Assembly (NCBI RefSeq): GCF_020882245.1
Contig: NC_083597.1
Span: forward strand, 58,940,152 to 59,004,151
Reading direction: 5' to 3'
Length of the DNA stretch: 64,000 nucleotides
From: Rhopalosiphum padi
Lineage: Eukaryota; Arthropoda; Insecta; Hemiptera; Aphididae
In this document: positions 28,327 through 39,363 of the stretch, piece by piece
How the letters are laid out: the number at the start of each line of letters is the position of its first letter
How positions within the stretch are numbered: position 1 is the first letter of the stretch
Position numbers and translations under genes: made by a program
Notes under the pieces: generated by a model
Database searches by the model: none
Seen by the model: the letters and a program-made list of their open reading frames with translations, nothing else
Told to the model about the DNA's origin: nothing

Positions 28327-28488
28327 GTGTCTTGGGTACGGCGGAGAGATTGGCATATTCTGAGTTCAGGTGTGTTGACGTACATAAATGACGGACGTTT
28401 CCGAGTATTTCATTCTGAAAAAAGCGATGACTGGGATTTAAGGATATCGCCAGTAGCTAAGATCGACAATGGTACTTACGAATGCCAG
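28327..28488 (+). CDS. dpr-like Ig-superfamily gene, exon encoding the Ig1 core (strands C to F)
   Basis: This exon is 162 bases, exactly 54 codons, and starts and ends on codon boundaries (acceptor tttcag, donor CCAG|gtaata). It encodes VSWVRRRDWHILSSGVLTYI followed by NDGRFRVFHSEKSDDWDLRI and then SPVAKIDNGTYECQ. This is the signature of the first Ig domain in insect Dpr proteins: the core Trp in VSWVRRRD, the HIL-G-TY segment, NDGRF, the SDDW motif, and the D-x-G-x-Y-x-C motif holding the second Ig cysteine. The NGT site is a further glycosylation sequon. It joins exon 14234-14433 in phase 0 (…SEKM-VSWVRRR…). Which of the many dpr paralogues this is cannot be decided from half an Ig domain. 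The last strand of Ig1, Ig2 and the membrane or GPI anchor must be encoded further right. Confidence 0.96.
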
Positions 28489-29150
28489 GTAATATCTTTT
28501 AGTTAAAATTAATTTATTATAAACATGGTGACTTTTTAATTTAAGAACAGTTGCTTTTTGTGCAATATATTAAATTTAAAAAAGCACCTGTATAATTGTC
28601 TGTAAACTTGTACCATCACATTCATTTTTAATACGACGATAATATGATTTAAGATAAATAATGTTGAAACTTTAGAAGTTTATAATTATCAAATGGTAAG
28701 AATTACATCTTTAATTTCTGAAATGCTTAATCTTATCTGAATGAAATCTATAACTTTACGACTATGCAGTCTATTAATCAATAAAGGTTTAGTGTATATT
28801 ATAGAATTCGAGGTTTTTGCATTAAGAGCAATATATTAAAAAGATAAATTATGTATAATAACTAATAACAAAAAATAAACCGTTATTTTTTTTATTTATC
28901 ATTTCACTTCAACACTAAAGGTTATTAGTAATAACTTATTAACATTATATAGTATAATGTTTCAAGTTTATCGAGTTTGATGTTTCGAGTTCATATTGAA
29001 TTACAAAATATTAATGAATATGTTCAGTAGTGCAGTTTTCAAAGACTATCGTTGCACTCATCTCTTGTACAAATATCGAATTATATATAATATTTAAAAT
29101 TTAATTTTTTCAATACGAGTTCTGCAATATGTGAAAAAAGTTATGATATA

Positions 29151-29275
29151 CTTTACTACAACGGTTCCCAACCTTTTTAGTTTCGCGGACCACTTATTTT
29201 GTAAAAAAAATATTTGAGGCCCACTCATAGCTTACCTATATATGTTTTCATAAAATTATAATATATAATATATAT

Positions 29276-29309
<34 letters not shown>

Positions 29310-29747
29310 TGTATATATAGTTGTTAGGAATAAAAATTTAAAAAAAACTTAATTCAACTGTATCACAAAATAAACAATTTAATGTGATTTTTGACATTGC
29401 TTGTTCTTCACGAGAAAGTCAATATCTGGATTAAAACTTGTTATTTTTAGTCTTAAATCACTCTAAACATTCAGTTTATTCCTATATTTATTTTTTAAAT
29501 AAATTAAAGTCAAAAAAACACGTTCACATAGATAAGTTGTCGAAAAGCCCATCAAGTTTCTCAGGGCAATTTTAGCGATTGCCGGATAGTCCTTCCGAAC
29601 ATTTAACCAGAATGGCTTATGAAATAAAATATTATCATGACCAGAAATATAACAAAAAATACATAATAATATTATTTTAAATATATATAATATTATATAT
29701 TATACTTATGGCTCGCGGCCCATGGGTTGGGAACCGTTGCTTTACTA
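29151..29747. mobile_element. Non-autonomous hAT transposon with 8-bp target duplication
   Basis: The element proper is 29159-29739 (581 bp). It begins caacggttcccaacc and ends ggttgggaaccgttg, a 15-bp perfect terminal inverted repeat, with weaker similarity further in (tcgcgg and its complement). It is flanked on both sides by the same 8 bases, ctttacta (29151-29158 and 29740-29747), the duplication length expected for hAT elements. The perfect duplication suggests an insertion that has not been rearranged. An AT microsatellite sits at about 29284-29307. It lies 0.67 kb inside the intron after the Ig core exon. Confidence 0.93.
29379..29619 (-). pseudogene. hAT transposase C-terminal dimerisation domain, remnant
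   Basis: On the minus strand, inside the hAT element, a frame of 80 codons with one internal stop reads FWLNVRKDYPAIAKIALRNL, then MGFSTTYLCERVFLTLI. After the stop it continues SDLRLKITSFNPDIDFLVKN, and it ends KQCQKSH and a stop codon. This is the C-terminal hAT family dimerisation region seen in BED/ZMYM-type hAT transposases: FW…YP…, the TTYLCE block, LRL, then terminal SH. The catalytic part is absent and the 581-bp element is too short for a full transposase, so it is an internal-deletion derivative. The internal TAG lies between KLNV and SDLRL. Confidence 0.88.
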
Positions 29748-32700
29748 TGATTTAGATAAGTTTTAGTTACCTAATTTATGTTTATTATTTTTATTTTTAG
29801 TACCCCTGGCAGTTTATTATTTTAATTAAAAAAAAATGTTTTATAAATTTAACTATAAGGATTTTATAACACTTGAAAGTTGATATTCATCATAAAATAT
29901 AATAGTAGTTACCTATTAATTAAAATATAATTATTGGATTAAGAATTGTTTTGGTATTTAAAGCCATATCATTTTATCGACCATGGTTTATTTTAAAATG
30001 TAAATTAATAAAAAAGAACATGTAATTTGGTCAACATTCGAGTTTAATTTTTGTATCAATCATTCTTTTTAATAAATAAACAATATTTGATGAAAAACTA
30101 TTCTGATTGAATTAATTGTGATTAAATTATTAAATTGTTATTTAGTTATATTACACCTATATTTTATTATTAACTATACTTAATGTTGAAAAAAAATCAT
30201 CAATATAAAAATAATATATTTTATACAAAATACCTAACCAACAATAATCCTATATAATGCTATTTTTATAGTTATTGTTAAAATAAAACCACTGTTATTA
30301 TTTATAAACAAATTAATTTTAAAATCATTAATTTTAAAGATTATTGATTAGGTATCAATATGAATAAGATAATATTTTATAAGGTGAATCGTCTCATAAT
30401 ATGGCTAGTACCTATACTTATAAATTATTAAATATTTCATTTTATGAAATAACTGGTCTAGAAAATTCAATGAATTAATTTATAATATGTTTCTAAAGAA
30501 ATAGAGGAAAATATAATACTAATAATATTATCGTATATTTTACATTAAAGTAAAAATATACATACATAATTAAGATTAATTTTAAAATATTTCTGCATTG
30601 ATCATAAGTTAACATGGATGATCACTGATCATTTATGAATACTGCACCAATATAAAAAAATAAATGTTGAGGCTAAAATATAATTTATATTGGAAATGTT
30701 TGATGTTTGCATATCCTTACTTGGTTATAAATTTTAAATACGTAGTTATATAGAACATAAATGCATTTAGTTTATTATTGTATAATTTCTATTTAAATGT
30801 GGTTATTTGATACAGAAATATTTAATTATAGTACTAGTTTTATTAAGTTAGGTTAAATTATATTATGTTACCTGTATTTTTGATGTTTTTAAAATAAAAT
30901 AAATATTAATAAATAAATAAATTTTATATTTTCCAATTTACAACTATACAGTATACATATTAGGCTATTTCCAGGCTAACATTTTATGAAAAAGCACCAG
31001 AAAAAAAGACAAACAATTTTTTATTATTTAAGAATTTTTTTTTCTATTGTTTAATAGCATAAACTATAAAAGTCATTAACTTAAAAAAACAATAAACAAA
31101 AAAATATATATATAAAATCAGTACAATATTATGTTGATCGGTTTTATAAAAATATAAAAATATAATATAAAAATTTGGTTAGCGTAGTTTCAGCAGTAGA
31201 CAATACTGTGTTTAGTTAAACGGTTCGAATAAAAGCTAATAGGTTTTCACTATTTTTGACGTCTTTGCAATGGTCAATATTTTAAAAATAATCAAAATCG
31301 TAATGGTATCAAAAATAATGATAATAATAATATTAAATGATTTTAATGAATAAAATAAAATGGCCATGATTAACTTAAACTTTATCAAGACCAAAATAGG
31401 CTTAAATAAATAAAAAAATAAAGAGTGGCATATGAATATTGTCATTGTTGGTATTTCAAATCAGTGGCATAACTTGAACAACTTTTTTGTAGTTCTTACA
31501 AAAAGTATATGTATATTAGTTTTAAAAATATTTTTCGTTGAAATGTATATTATCAAAAGTCTCACATATTTTCTATATTTTCTATGTTTGTATGTTTAAC
31601 CAATTAAGTGAATCTATTTAAGTGTCCTAAATAGTACAGCGTCGTCGAAATCAGTTATTGAAATTAAAACGAACATGTAAACTTTTAACACCAGTCCATA
31701 TGAAAATAAAATTTTACATTTATTAGCTGATATTTTTAATTTCTAAACAGAAATAAATTGATATTAGGTATTATACATATATTGACAGGGCCGTAGTCAC
31801 GGGGGCCTATAGGTTCAATCCATTTACATCATGGGAAATACACAAATGTGTACTAAGAAAACTAAGTAATCGAGATCAAACTATAAAAATAATATATTAT
31901 GTTATCCATATTTTATTGTTTCATTTACTCTCATTGTAATTACTACGATAATCTCCCATATTAAATTCTTGTGTACCGCACTGTAATATAATTATTATAC
32001 GTACTTACTTATATTATAATGCAATATGTGAGTAACGTTTAAGTTAAATTGTTAAATTTTCGAAGATTATTTATTCAATATTATGTTTAATCAAAATCAT
32101 ATTACATTGTTTGTTGCTTACAAGATAATATAAATAAAGGTTTCGTATTTATGGGCCTGGTAAATTAAAATAATATAAAATATATAAATTCAGTATGGTA
32201 TTGAGTAATGTATTAGATGTTCAGGACTTTGGATTTCAAATAATTTATATTATGAAATTTATTTTTTAATAAAAATGAATAATATTATATTTATTATACC
32301 TTCATACATTTTTATTTTGTATCACAATTCACAATATACCTACATTTTTTTTTCAGAAAAATATAGTATTATAAATATTTGTTAATAGATGCTATGAATT
32401 ATTACATGATATTATACTATATATATTGTCTACTTATTTTAATTGTTTAAATCGATTAATATTTTATAAACAGTAAATGCTGAAATCATAATTTTATTCC
32501 TGTTTTTATTAGGTATATTCTAGGACGTATAAATTGAGTTTGTAAAAGCTGGTAACTGTTTATGATCTAAGGCTGGGAATCAATTATACAATTAAAATTA
32601 CTAGATAATCTATCTATGTGTCTCTAATATAATACATTTATTTAATTCGGGTGTATTCAAAATACAACAACAAGTATACGTCAATCTGTTGCTTAACAAG

Positions 32701-35264
32701 ATTTTTGAGAAGTGATTGCAAGACAAAATCAATAACTAAACAATGCAAATTAAATATATTATTTAACAGTAGGTGCCATAATAGTGCAATAATAAAAAAT
32801 AATGATTTTATAAAGAATAAAATATTTTTTATTTACATTGTAATTTTTATTGAACTTTTAAGACATCGTATGAAAATAATTAGTAAATAGTTTTTTTTTT
32901 TTTATAAAAAATTTAAACAACTATCAGTTATTAGTTTTCATAATATAATATTTATTGATTTTTATTTTTATTTGCGTCTATCATAACTTTTACTAAATTT
33001 GTACATTCTAGGATTTGCACAACTTTTTTAATGATAAAATGTGCTGTTAGTGTATTTTTAAGAATCCTATTCAAAATAATGTACAATTATCTATACAAAA
33101 AATAAACGCGGGTATAAAATATAATACATATATTTACAGATTTTTTAATATAAGCTTGATTGTATTGATGTAGTTATTTTTTCCGTAAAATATTTAAAAA
33201 TGCCTTACACTAAATATATAACTGTTATGGGTTGGATTTATCTTGATAATATGTACTTATAATTGTGTATTCGTTCAATTCTCAAGAACCTCTAACGATA
33301 TCAAAGCAGCAGTTCGAAATGAATAACAGAATTACGGAAAACCGAGACGACAGTGTAATACATTTGAATAATGCATGTGCGCTTCATTAGAATTACTGTA
33401 ACGACAATCTTTTACTCGTTTTAATCCCAAGATATTTTAAGTTAATATGAGTGTACGCTTGTATAATTATTCATCCACTCAACTTATTCAACTTTATATA
33501 GAAACGAACAACTTATCGCTTATACCATATAGAGCACGAGCAATCATACGGGGAGTAAAAGTTAATAAACGAAAAACTAAAAATAAATGACGACATATTA
33601 TATTGTTCAACCCACATAGATTATGATGGCAGGTAGGCATGTCGGAAATTGAACAAAACGTACTGAAATACCCGTACAACCGAAATAGAATTTAAAAGCG
33701 CACGCCGACATTAATTAACTACCTATTCTGATTTTAAGAGCTCAAAGTATGCGTATGCCTACTAAAGTCGATTTAAATCATTGGTATAATGGTAGTGCTA
33801 TAGTATACGCCTATACAGCATGTTAAACGTTATATTTTATCGTGACTGAGTTTGTTCTGTACGATCAATTATCATTACATACAATTTGCGGTTTAGTTTA
33901 AGCTTAGACAGAATAATATAACTTATTAGAATAATCTTCTTTTATAAAATATAATATATGTGAATAATTTTTTGAATGATAACTTAATAAATAATATTGA
34001 AACTATTCCGCGTCATTGCACGATTGATAAAAGTATTCGAGATATTTATAATATACACAGTATCCCATTGCGTTGTTTGACACAATGGACAAAATGAAAA
34101 TGACGAAAAGTAATCTATTGAAACGGTTTTGTTGAGACGATTATTATATTATAGGTATTGTTGGTACTTTAAAAGGAGTTTTATATCGACCAAAAATATT
34201 ATTTTAAAAACATAATAATATGTGGCATTGTTTGCCTAAAATACGAATCGATTCTATACGTCTGTTCTATTATCTATATTTTCTACGATTTTAATGGTCT
34301 AATCATGGATAATAAACGTTGCAAAATATTTTTAAAGTAATAGCATTAATATTTCTTTAAATTCATTTGCTTTATATTTTTTATTACCTAATAAAATTGA
34401 TTGAACCTATATCTTATAATGTACGTTTTAAACTACCAACATTAAATTCCCTTCAATAATTTCAGCAACAGTTGTGGAAAATATTGCATTCGTGTAAAAA
34501 CATATTTTCTTCGTTTTTTTTTTTTTTTTCGTGAGAATAACACGACATATGCTACAAATCTCATACAAAGAAATTGATTTAACTAAATACATTTCTAAAA
34601 AATTATATAAGCCTTGGTGTAATCAAAATGTTCCACCTAGTAAAAGCTTAAACAGCGAATATTTTTAAAGAAATATTATAATTTAATACTAAATTTTTGT
34701 CCACAGTGTAAAATTCGTTAATAATCTCAAGTTTCTGGATAAATCTCTTTCTATGTCAACGTTTACTAAATTGAATTTACTTCTGATTCAATTGCGTAGA
34801 AATTCTCTGTAGAATTTTGAAATGACTGATTCTATTTTACAATGTATTGTCGTTTCTTTGAAAATGTATCAATTCTTGAAACCTTTATTTCATAATATAA
34901 AAGACAAGACTCGTAAAAACTGTACTTCGGAAACGTTATTTTATATTTTTATTCATATCCTCAACAATTTAAAATAACACATACGTAAAATAATAATATA
35001 ATAATTTTAAAAACATTAATTTTGTATTTTTCTTGTTTGGATGATTTTAAATTAAAAGTAATAAAAACCGATGTTTGATTGTACAGTATTAAATATGTTT
35101 CATTCACATACCTACCTAAATAAAATGTGAATTTTTTCATCTTACGCAAAAGGCATGAAACACATACATGTATATTTTTCTAAATAAATTATGAAATTCT
35201 AGGTATATTGTGTTGCTCAGTAGGTACATAAATCACATTCCAACTTATGTAAATAATATGTGTA

Positions 35265-35475
35265 CAGTCGGGGACACGAAAAACGAGCACCGACCGTCAT
35301 GCGTCAAGCGGCAGTTTTCCGATATTGGTTGTCAAAATCATAAAATAAATAGCCCTCGGTCAATTGGATTCGATGGTTAATTCATTAATTGGTTGCCGAG
35401 AACCAATATTGTTACCATGGGCGGGTATGAACAACGGGCTGCCGGGGCCAGCGCTCATTTTTCGTCTCCCCGGCT
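35265..35475. other. GC-richer non-repetitive island with homeodomain-type sites
   Basis: In a long AT-rich intron this block stands out (tcggggacacgaaaaacgag; cgggctgccggggccagcgc). It contains TAATT-type motifs (ggttaattcattaattggtt), and a 9-base inverted repeat, atattggtt at 35322-35330 and aaccaatat at 35401-35409. A 72-codon opening at 35364-35582 overlaps it, but the peptide is not recognised and I see no splice context. A conserved intronic enhancer is plausible; this is inference. Confidence 0.4.
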
Positions 35476-35848
35476 ATAGTTATTTTTATGCAATGAAATA
35501 CAAGCTAATATTCAACAATTATTGTTTATCAGTTCTAACTTCTTGTGAAATATATTTAATTCCGTGTAAAGAGTCAGTATAAAATGAAAATTTTTTCTGC
35601 TGTAATTCAACATAATAATATAATTACTATTAAAACTCTATTGTCGTAATAAGGTATATTTGTTTTGTACCGAGTAATTTTGTTGGATTAAAAAAAAAAA
35701 CGTTGATCGATATAATACTAAACAAATAAACATGTACCTATAGTACATTTTGTGATTGGTGTTTTAGATACTGATTGTTATGAAATATAACCATTTTTTT
35801 GTTAAAGCAAACTATTACCTTTTGAATCGTAGCCATTTGGGAGTAACA

Positions 35849-36850
35849 TTTTTTTTTTTTTATTATAAAATCAATTAAATTATAATATTAATTTATAAAT
35901 AATACTCGTATCAATAATAATTTTGTAATTTTTTTATACTTAATTAATTTATTAAAAATTGCCTTTGGATGAAGAAGAATAATATGTTTGGTATCGTAAA
36001 TTTAAGTCATAAGCTTTCAACTATGTCATCGGATAATTTGTTTCAGTTCCTTACTTTGTGATATGTGCCACATTCGGTTAGGTTTTTGACTGAAAATATT
36101 GGACACACCGCATATCAATATGTCATCAAAGGTTCCTTGCAAAGGCATCAGATAACCCCTGGTGAGTCTAGTATGACTTATTCTTAATTTGTTGATCATA
36201 TTTTCTTTATTTCCTGTGAAATTGATTGTTAGACACTTAGATCTTAGATTTGAGAAGAATAATTGTTTTATTTAATTTAATTTTGGTTGTTGACCAATGT
36301 TTTTGTCAGGATTGTAATGAAATTAGTAACTAATTACAACTGTTGTATTATTCGTTTAATATCTTGAAAGTTGATGAATGAAATGTTGTCGTCTGTAAGG
36401 GTTGAGGATTCTACATTCTTGTCATTAGTATTGGATTTTTTGTTACTTTTAATTGTTGAGTGACCTTATATCCACATTAGTTTTACTACATTTCCTTTGT
36501 TGTGGTAAACACAAATTATGAGTTGAATTTTCTTATCATTAAACTTGTGTATGTTTGAAATACTTACGATTGTGTTTAATGAATCGCTTAAAATGACAAA
36601 GTTGTCTTTTTGTTTTTTAAGTGCATAATTTAGGGCTATTAAAAATTTGCATTAGTGGTGTACCTATATAGAGTCTTGTATGAAGTAATAACACTGCATA
36701 TTTATATAAAATAGAGATTTTAACATAACCTAGAAAGCGTTGGTGTAAATTTTAGGCTTAAGGTATTCTGATGTTTAAAATGTATCTGTTAGGGATGGAT
36801 ATGATACAGCAATTAGAAAGAAAATTAATGGAAAATATTACCAGAACTTT
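35849..36850 (-). mobile_element. Decayed LINE 3' portion: RNase H, C-terminal region and poly-A
   Basis: Minus-strand reading gives ALNYALKKQKDNFVILSDSL at about 36570-36630, the Asp-Ser block of a Jockey-type RNase H domain, followed by a degraded LMWI-stop-GHS block near 36460 (consensus WxPSH). Further on, at about 36120-36200, comes NKLRISHTRLTRGYL (consensus RIGHTRLTHGYL). The zinc-knuckle Cys residues that usually follow are damaged. Bases 35849-35861 are a poly-T run, i.e. poly-A on the element's strand at the expected 3' end. Frames shift and stops intervene. The 5' limit is uncertain and may reach about 37.1 kb. Confidence 0.85.
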
Positions 36851-38979
36851 ATATTAAATTTAATATTTGTAAGATTTATATTTTTTTATCTTGGGTAAGT
36901 TTTAAATAAAAAAGTACCATCATTAACTTATTTAGATAATATTTCAAATTCTTCACTTTTTTTGTTTGGGCACATACTGTTGGCTGAAAAAAAAATTGGA
37001 CTAGATATTTATATATCGGGTATTGGGGTTACTCATCACGCTTTATTACCTTGGCATAGAGTTTAGTTAGAGTTTAGAAAGGTTTATTATGGAGCTTTAA
37101 GAATTATTTTAATACCAAAATAATAAGGGTTTACAGCAAACAGATTCTAATAAAGTCTAAAATACATTATTTAATTTGCCTTCGTACGTAAACTAAGTCA
37201 TGCATAAAATGTCTTCATACTTGTCATTAAATTCGAGTTTATTTAAATAAATCCTGGATGAAATTCTATAAGCCATACATTAAAAAAGTAAATAGCAGTT
37301 CAGTTTCTCTCTCAAAAAAAATTATATATACGAGTATATTGCATAATGAGTATACATTAGAATTTAGCAGGTGTTTCATAAATTTAAGCGATTGAATTAA
37401 ATTTTAATGCAGTTTTTTTTCGTTTTGATAATAATAATATAATACAATATTGTGCGATACATACGTACTATGGTTTATTAATTAATACCTAAAATATTTG
37501 GACAATAAAGGATTGAGATGCTTTGAACATGAACAAAAGACATGCTCTTTCACATCTGTAAATTGTAAAGATCATTAACAGTTGAATGAGATAGCTCGTA
37601 TTCTACCATATTATTTTTTATCTCGTACTCAAAATAATGATGTGGTTTTTCACGGAAGCTTGACGTACTAAAGAGACCACAATTCACAATACATTTGTGC
37701 ACAAGCCACTTTTAGCAACATCACTTATTTTATTTTGCGTGTTGTTAAATTACATGGAATTACGTTTAAACTATTTTAATAGTAAGTATTTGAATAATAT
37801 AAAAAGTGGAATACCGTTCTCGATTAAAAAATAAATGAAATATATTAACGCATTTCTAACGAGTTCTTAAATATCATTCATACTAATTTAATTCAAATAA
37901 CTTGAAAATCAATTGGTACTTTAAATTAATAGAATTAGAATTTCATATTATGATGGTTAAATAACAATTTTTTATTCCGGTTAATACTCGCACACTCATA
38001 AAATCATATTAAATTTAATTAGATTATTAGACAAAATTTCGTTCATGGAAAATAGTTTGACCATTATATTAGACACAATTTCAATAAAATATTTATGTAA
38101 GCATCGTATTACTTGATATTATATATTCTCTAAAGAAAATAAATTTACTTAATTCATCCCTTACGATGCATATTGCAAGAAGTTTGATGTTTATTCTAGT
38201 TAAGTTCAGTTATTTTCTTTTTAATTATCTATCGTAAACATTTTTACATGTATGGATTTTTTATAGAAGTTTTTATAAAAGGTATCATATTTAACAAGTA
38301 TCATACGTAGAGGCAATTCATATTTATGACAAGTTTTCATAAAATATAAAAAAAATCGAGTTTTTTGGGATTCGTTTTGTATAATTTACATAGAAGTCGA
38401 ATAAAAACAAATGTCCCCATAGTATATGAAACATATTATCAACAATTTATTGATATTACTATTAAACAGTTTATTATGATTATGTATTATTATTTGTTTA
38501 CTTTTATTTTATGAGTTTTTTTATCCTTTACTTTACTTAATAGTGAAATTGTGGTTAAAGTAAAAAATAAAAAAATAACAATAATTATATTCAAAAATAT
38601 GTCTAGAGCGATAAGTCTATCAAAAACATTTTCATTTTTAGTAGGACCCAAGAATACAACGTACATTAAAAGTATAAATAGACTTTAAAAGACATTATAA
38701 ACTGTAATTGAGATGAAGATTAATAATGTAAATAGAATATTGCTTTATTCAAAGTTAAATTAAATTAATTATAATTTTTTTTTTATATTCAAAAAATATC
38801 GCTGTTAGTAATTTGATAAATTTTCAAGGACTAGAATTTTCTATTTATTTTTTTGAGAAATTGCATTTTATTTAAATTTAATTATAATTATAATTAATTA
38901 GGCATTTTTTATATGGTTGTAACTGAGAGTTAAAAGAGAGAACTTAAAATGCATTAAAATGCATTATTATGCATTTTTT

Positions 38980-39010
38980 TTTGTTTCCTTATTACTCATA
39001 AGGAAACAAA
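38980..39010. repeat. Perfect 13-bp inverted repeat with 5-base loop
   Basis: tttgtttccttat (38980-38992), loop tactc, ataaggaaacaaa (38998-39010). Pairing is perfect over 13 bases. It is preceded by three direct copies of an atgcatt-like word (38949-38975). No associated gene. Confidence 0.8.
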
Positions 39011-39330
39011 TCCATAAAGATTAAGTATCATATTTTCCTATCAAATTTAAATAAATATTCAATTAATGTATTAAATATTCGAATAGTTATATGTATTATA
39101 ATATAGTTATAGAAAATTATTAATGGTTAGGTACTTAAATTTTAATTTAATAATAATATTTTAGATGCGACTTAAATCAATAGTGTAATTAATGTTTTAG
39201 AACTTATAGCTTTAACCAGATTATTTAATTAACTTAAAATGTTTAAAAAATATGTACTTTTATACGTTAATACTTATTTATAAAATAATGTATATATTTA
39301 AACTGTATAGTCTATTTCTATAATATTACA

Positions 39331-39363
39331 AAAAAAAAAAAATAAATAAATAAATAAATAAAT
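39331..39363. repeat. Poly-A followed by AAAT tetranucleotide repeat
   Basis: About 12 A followed by five or so tandem AAAT units. It could be the worn tail of a retroposed sequence; no body was identified. Confidence 0.75.

Noticed and set aside
31787..31830. cagggccgtagtcacggggg, resembling a transposon terminus
   Set aside because: Only one end is convincing; no matching inverted end or duplication was found nearby (tatgggcctgg at about 32150 is too weak).
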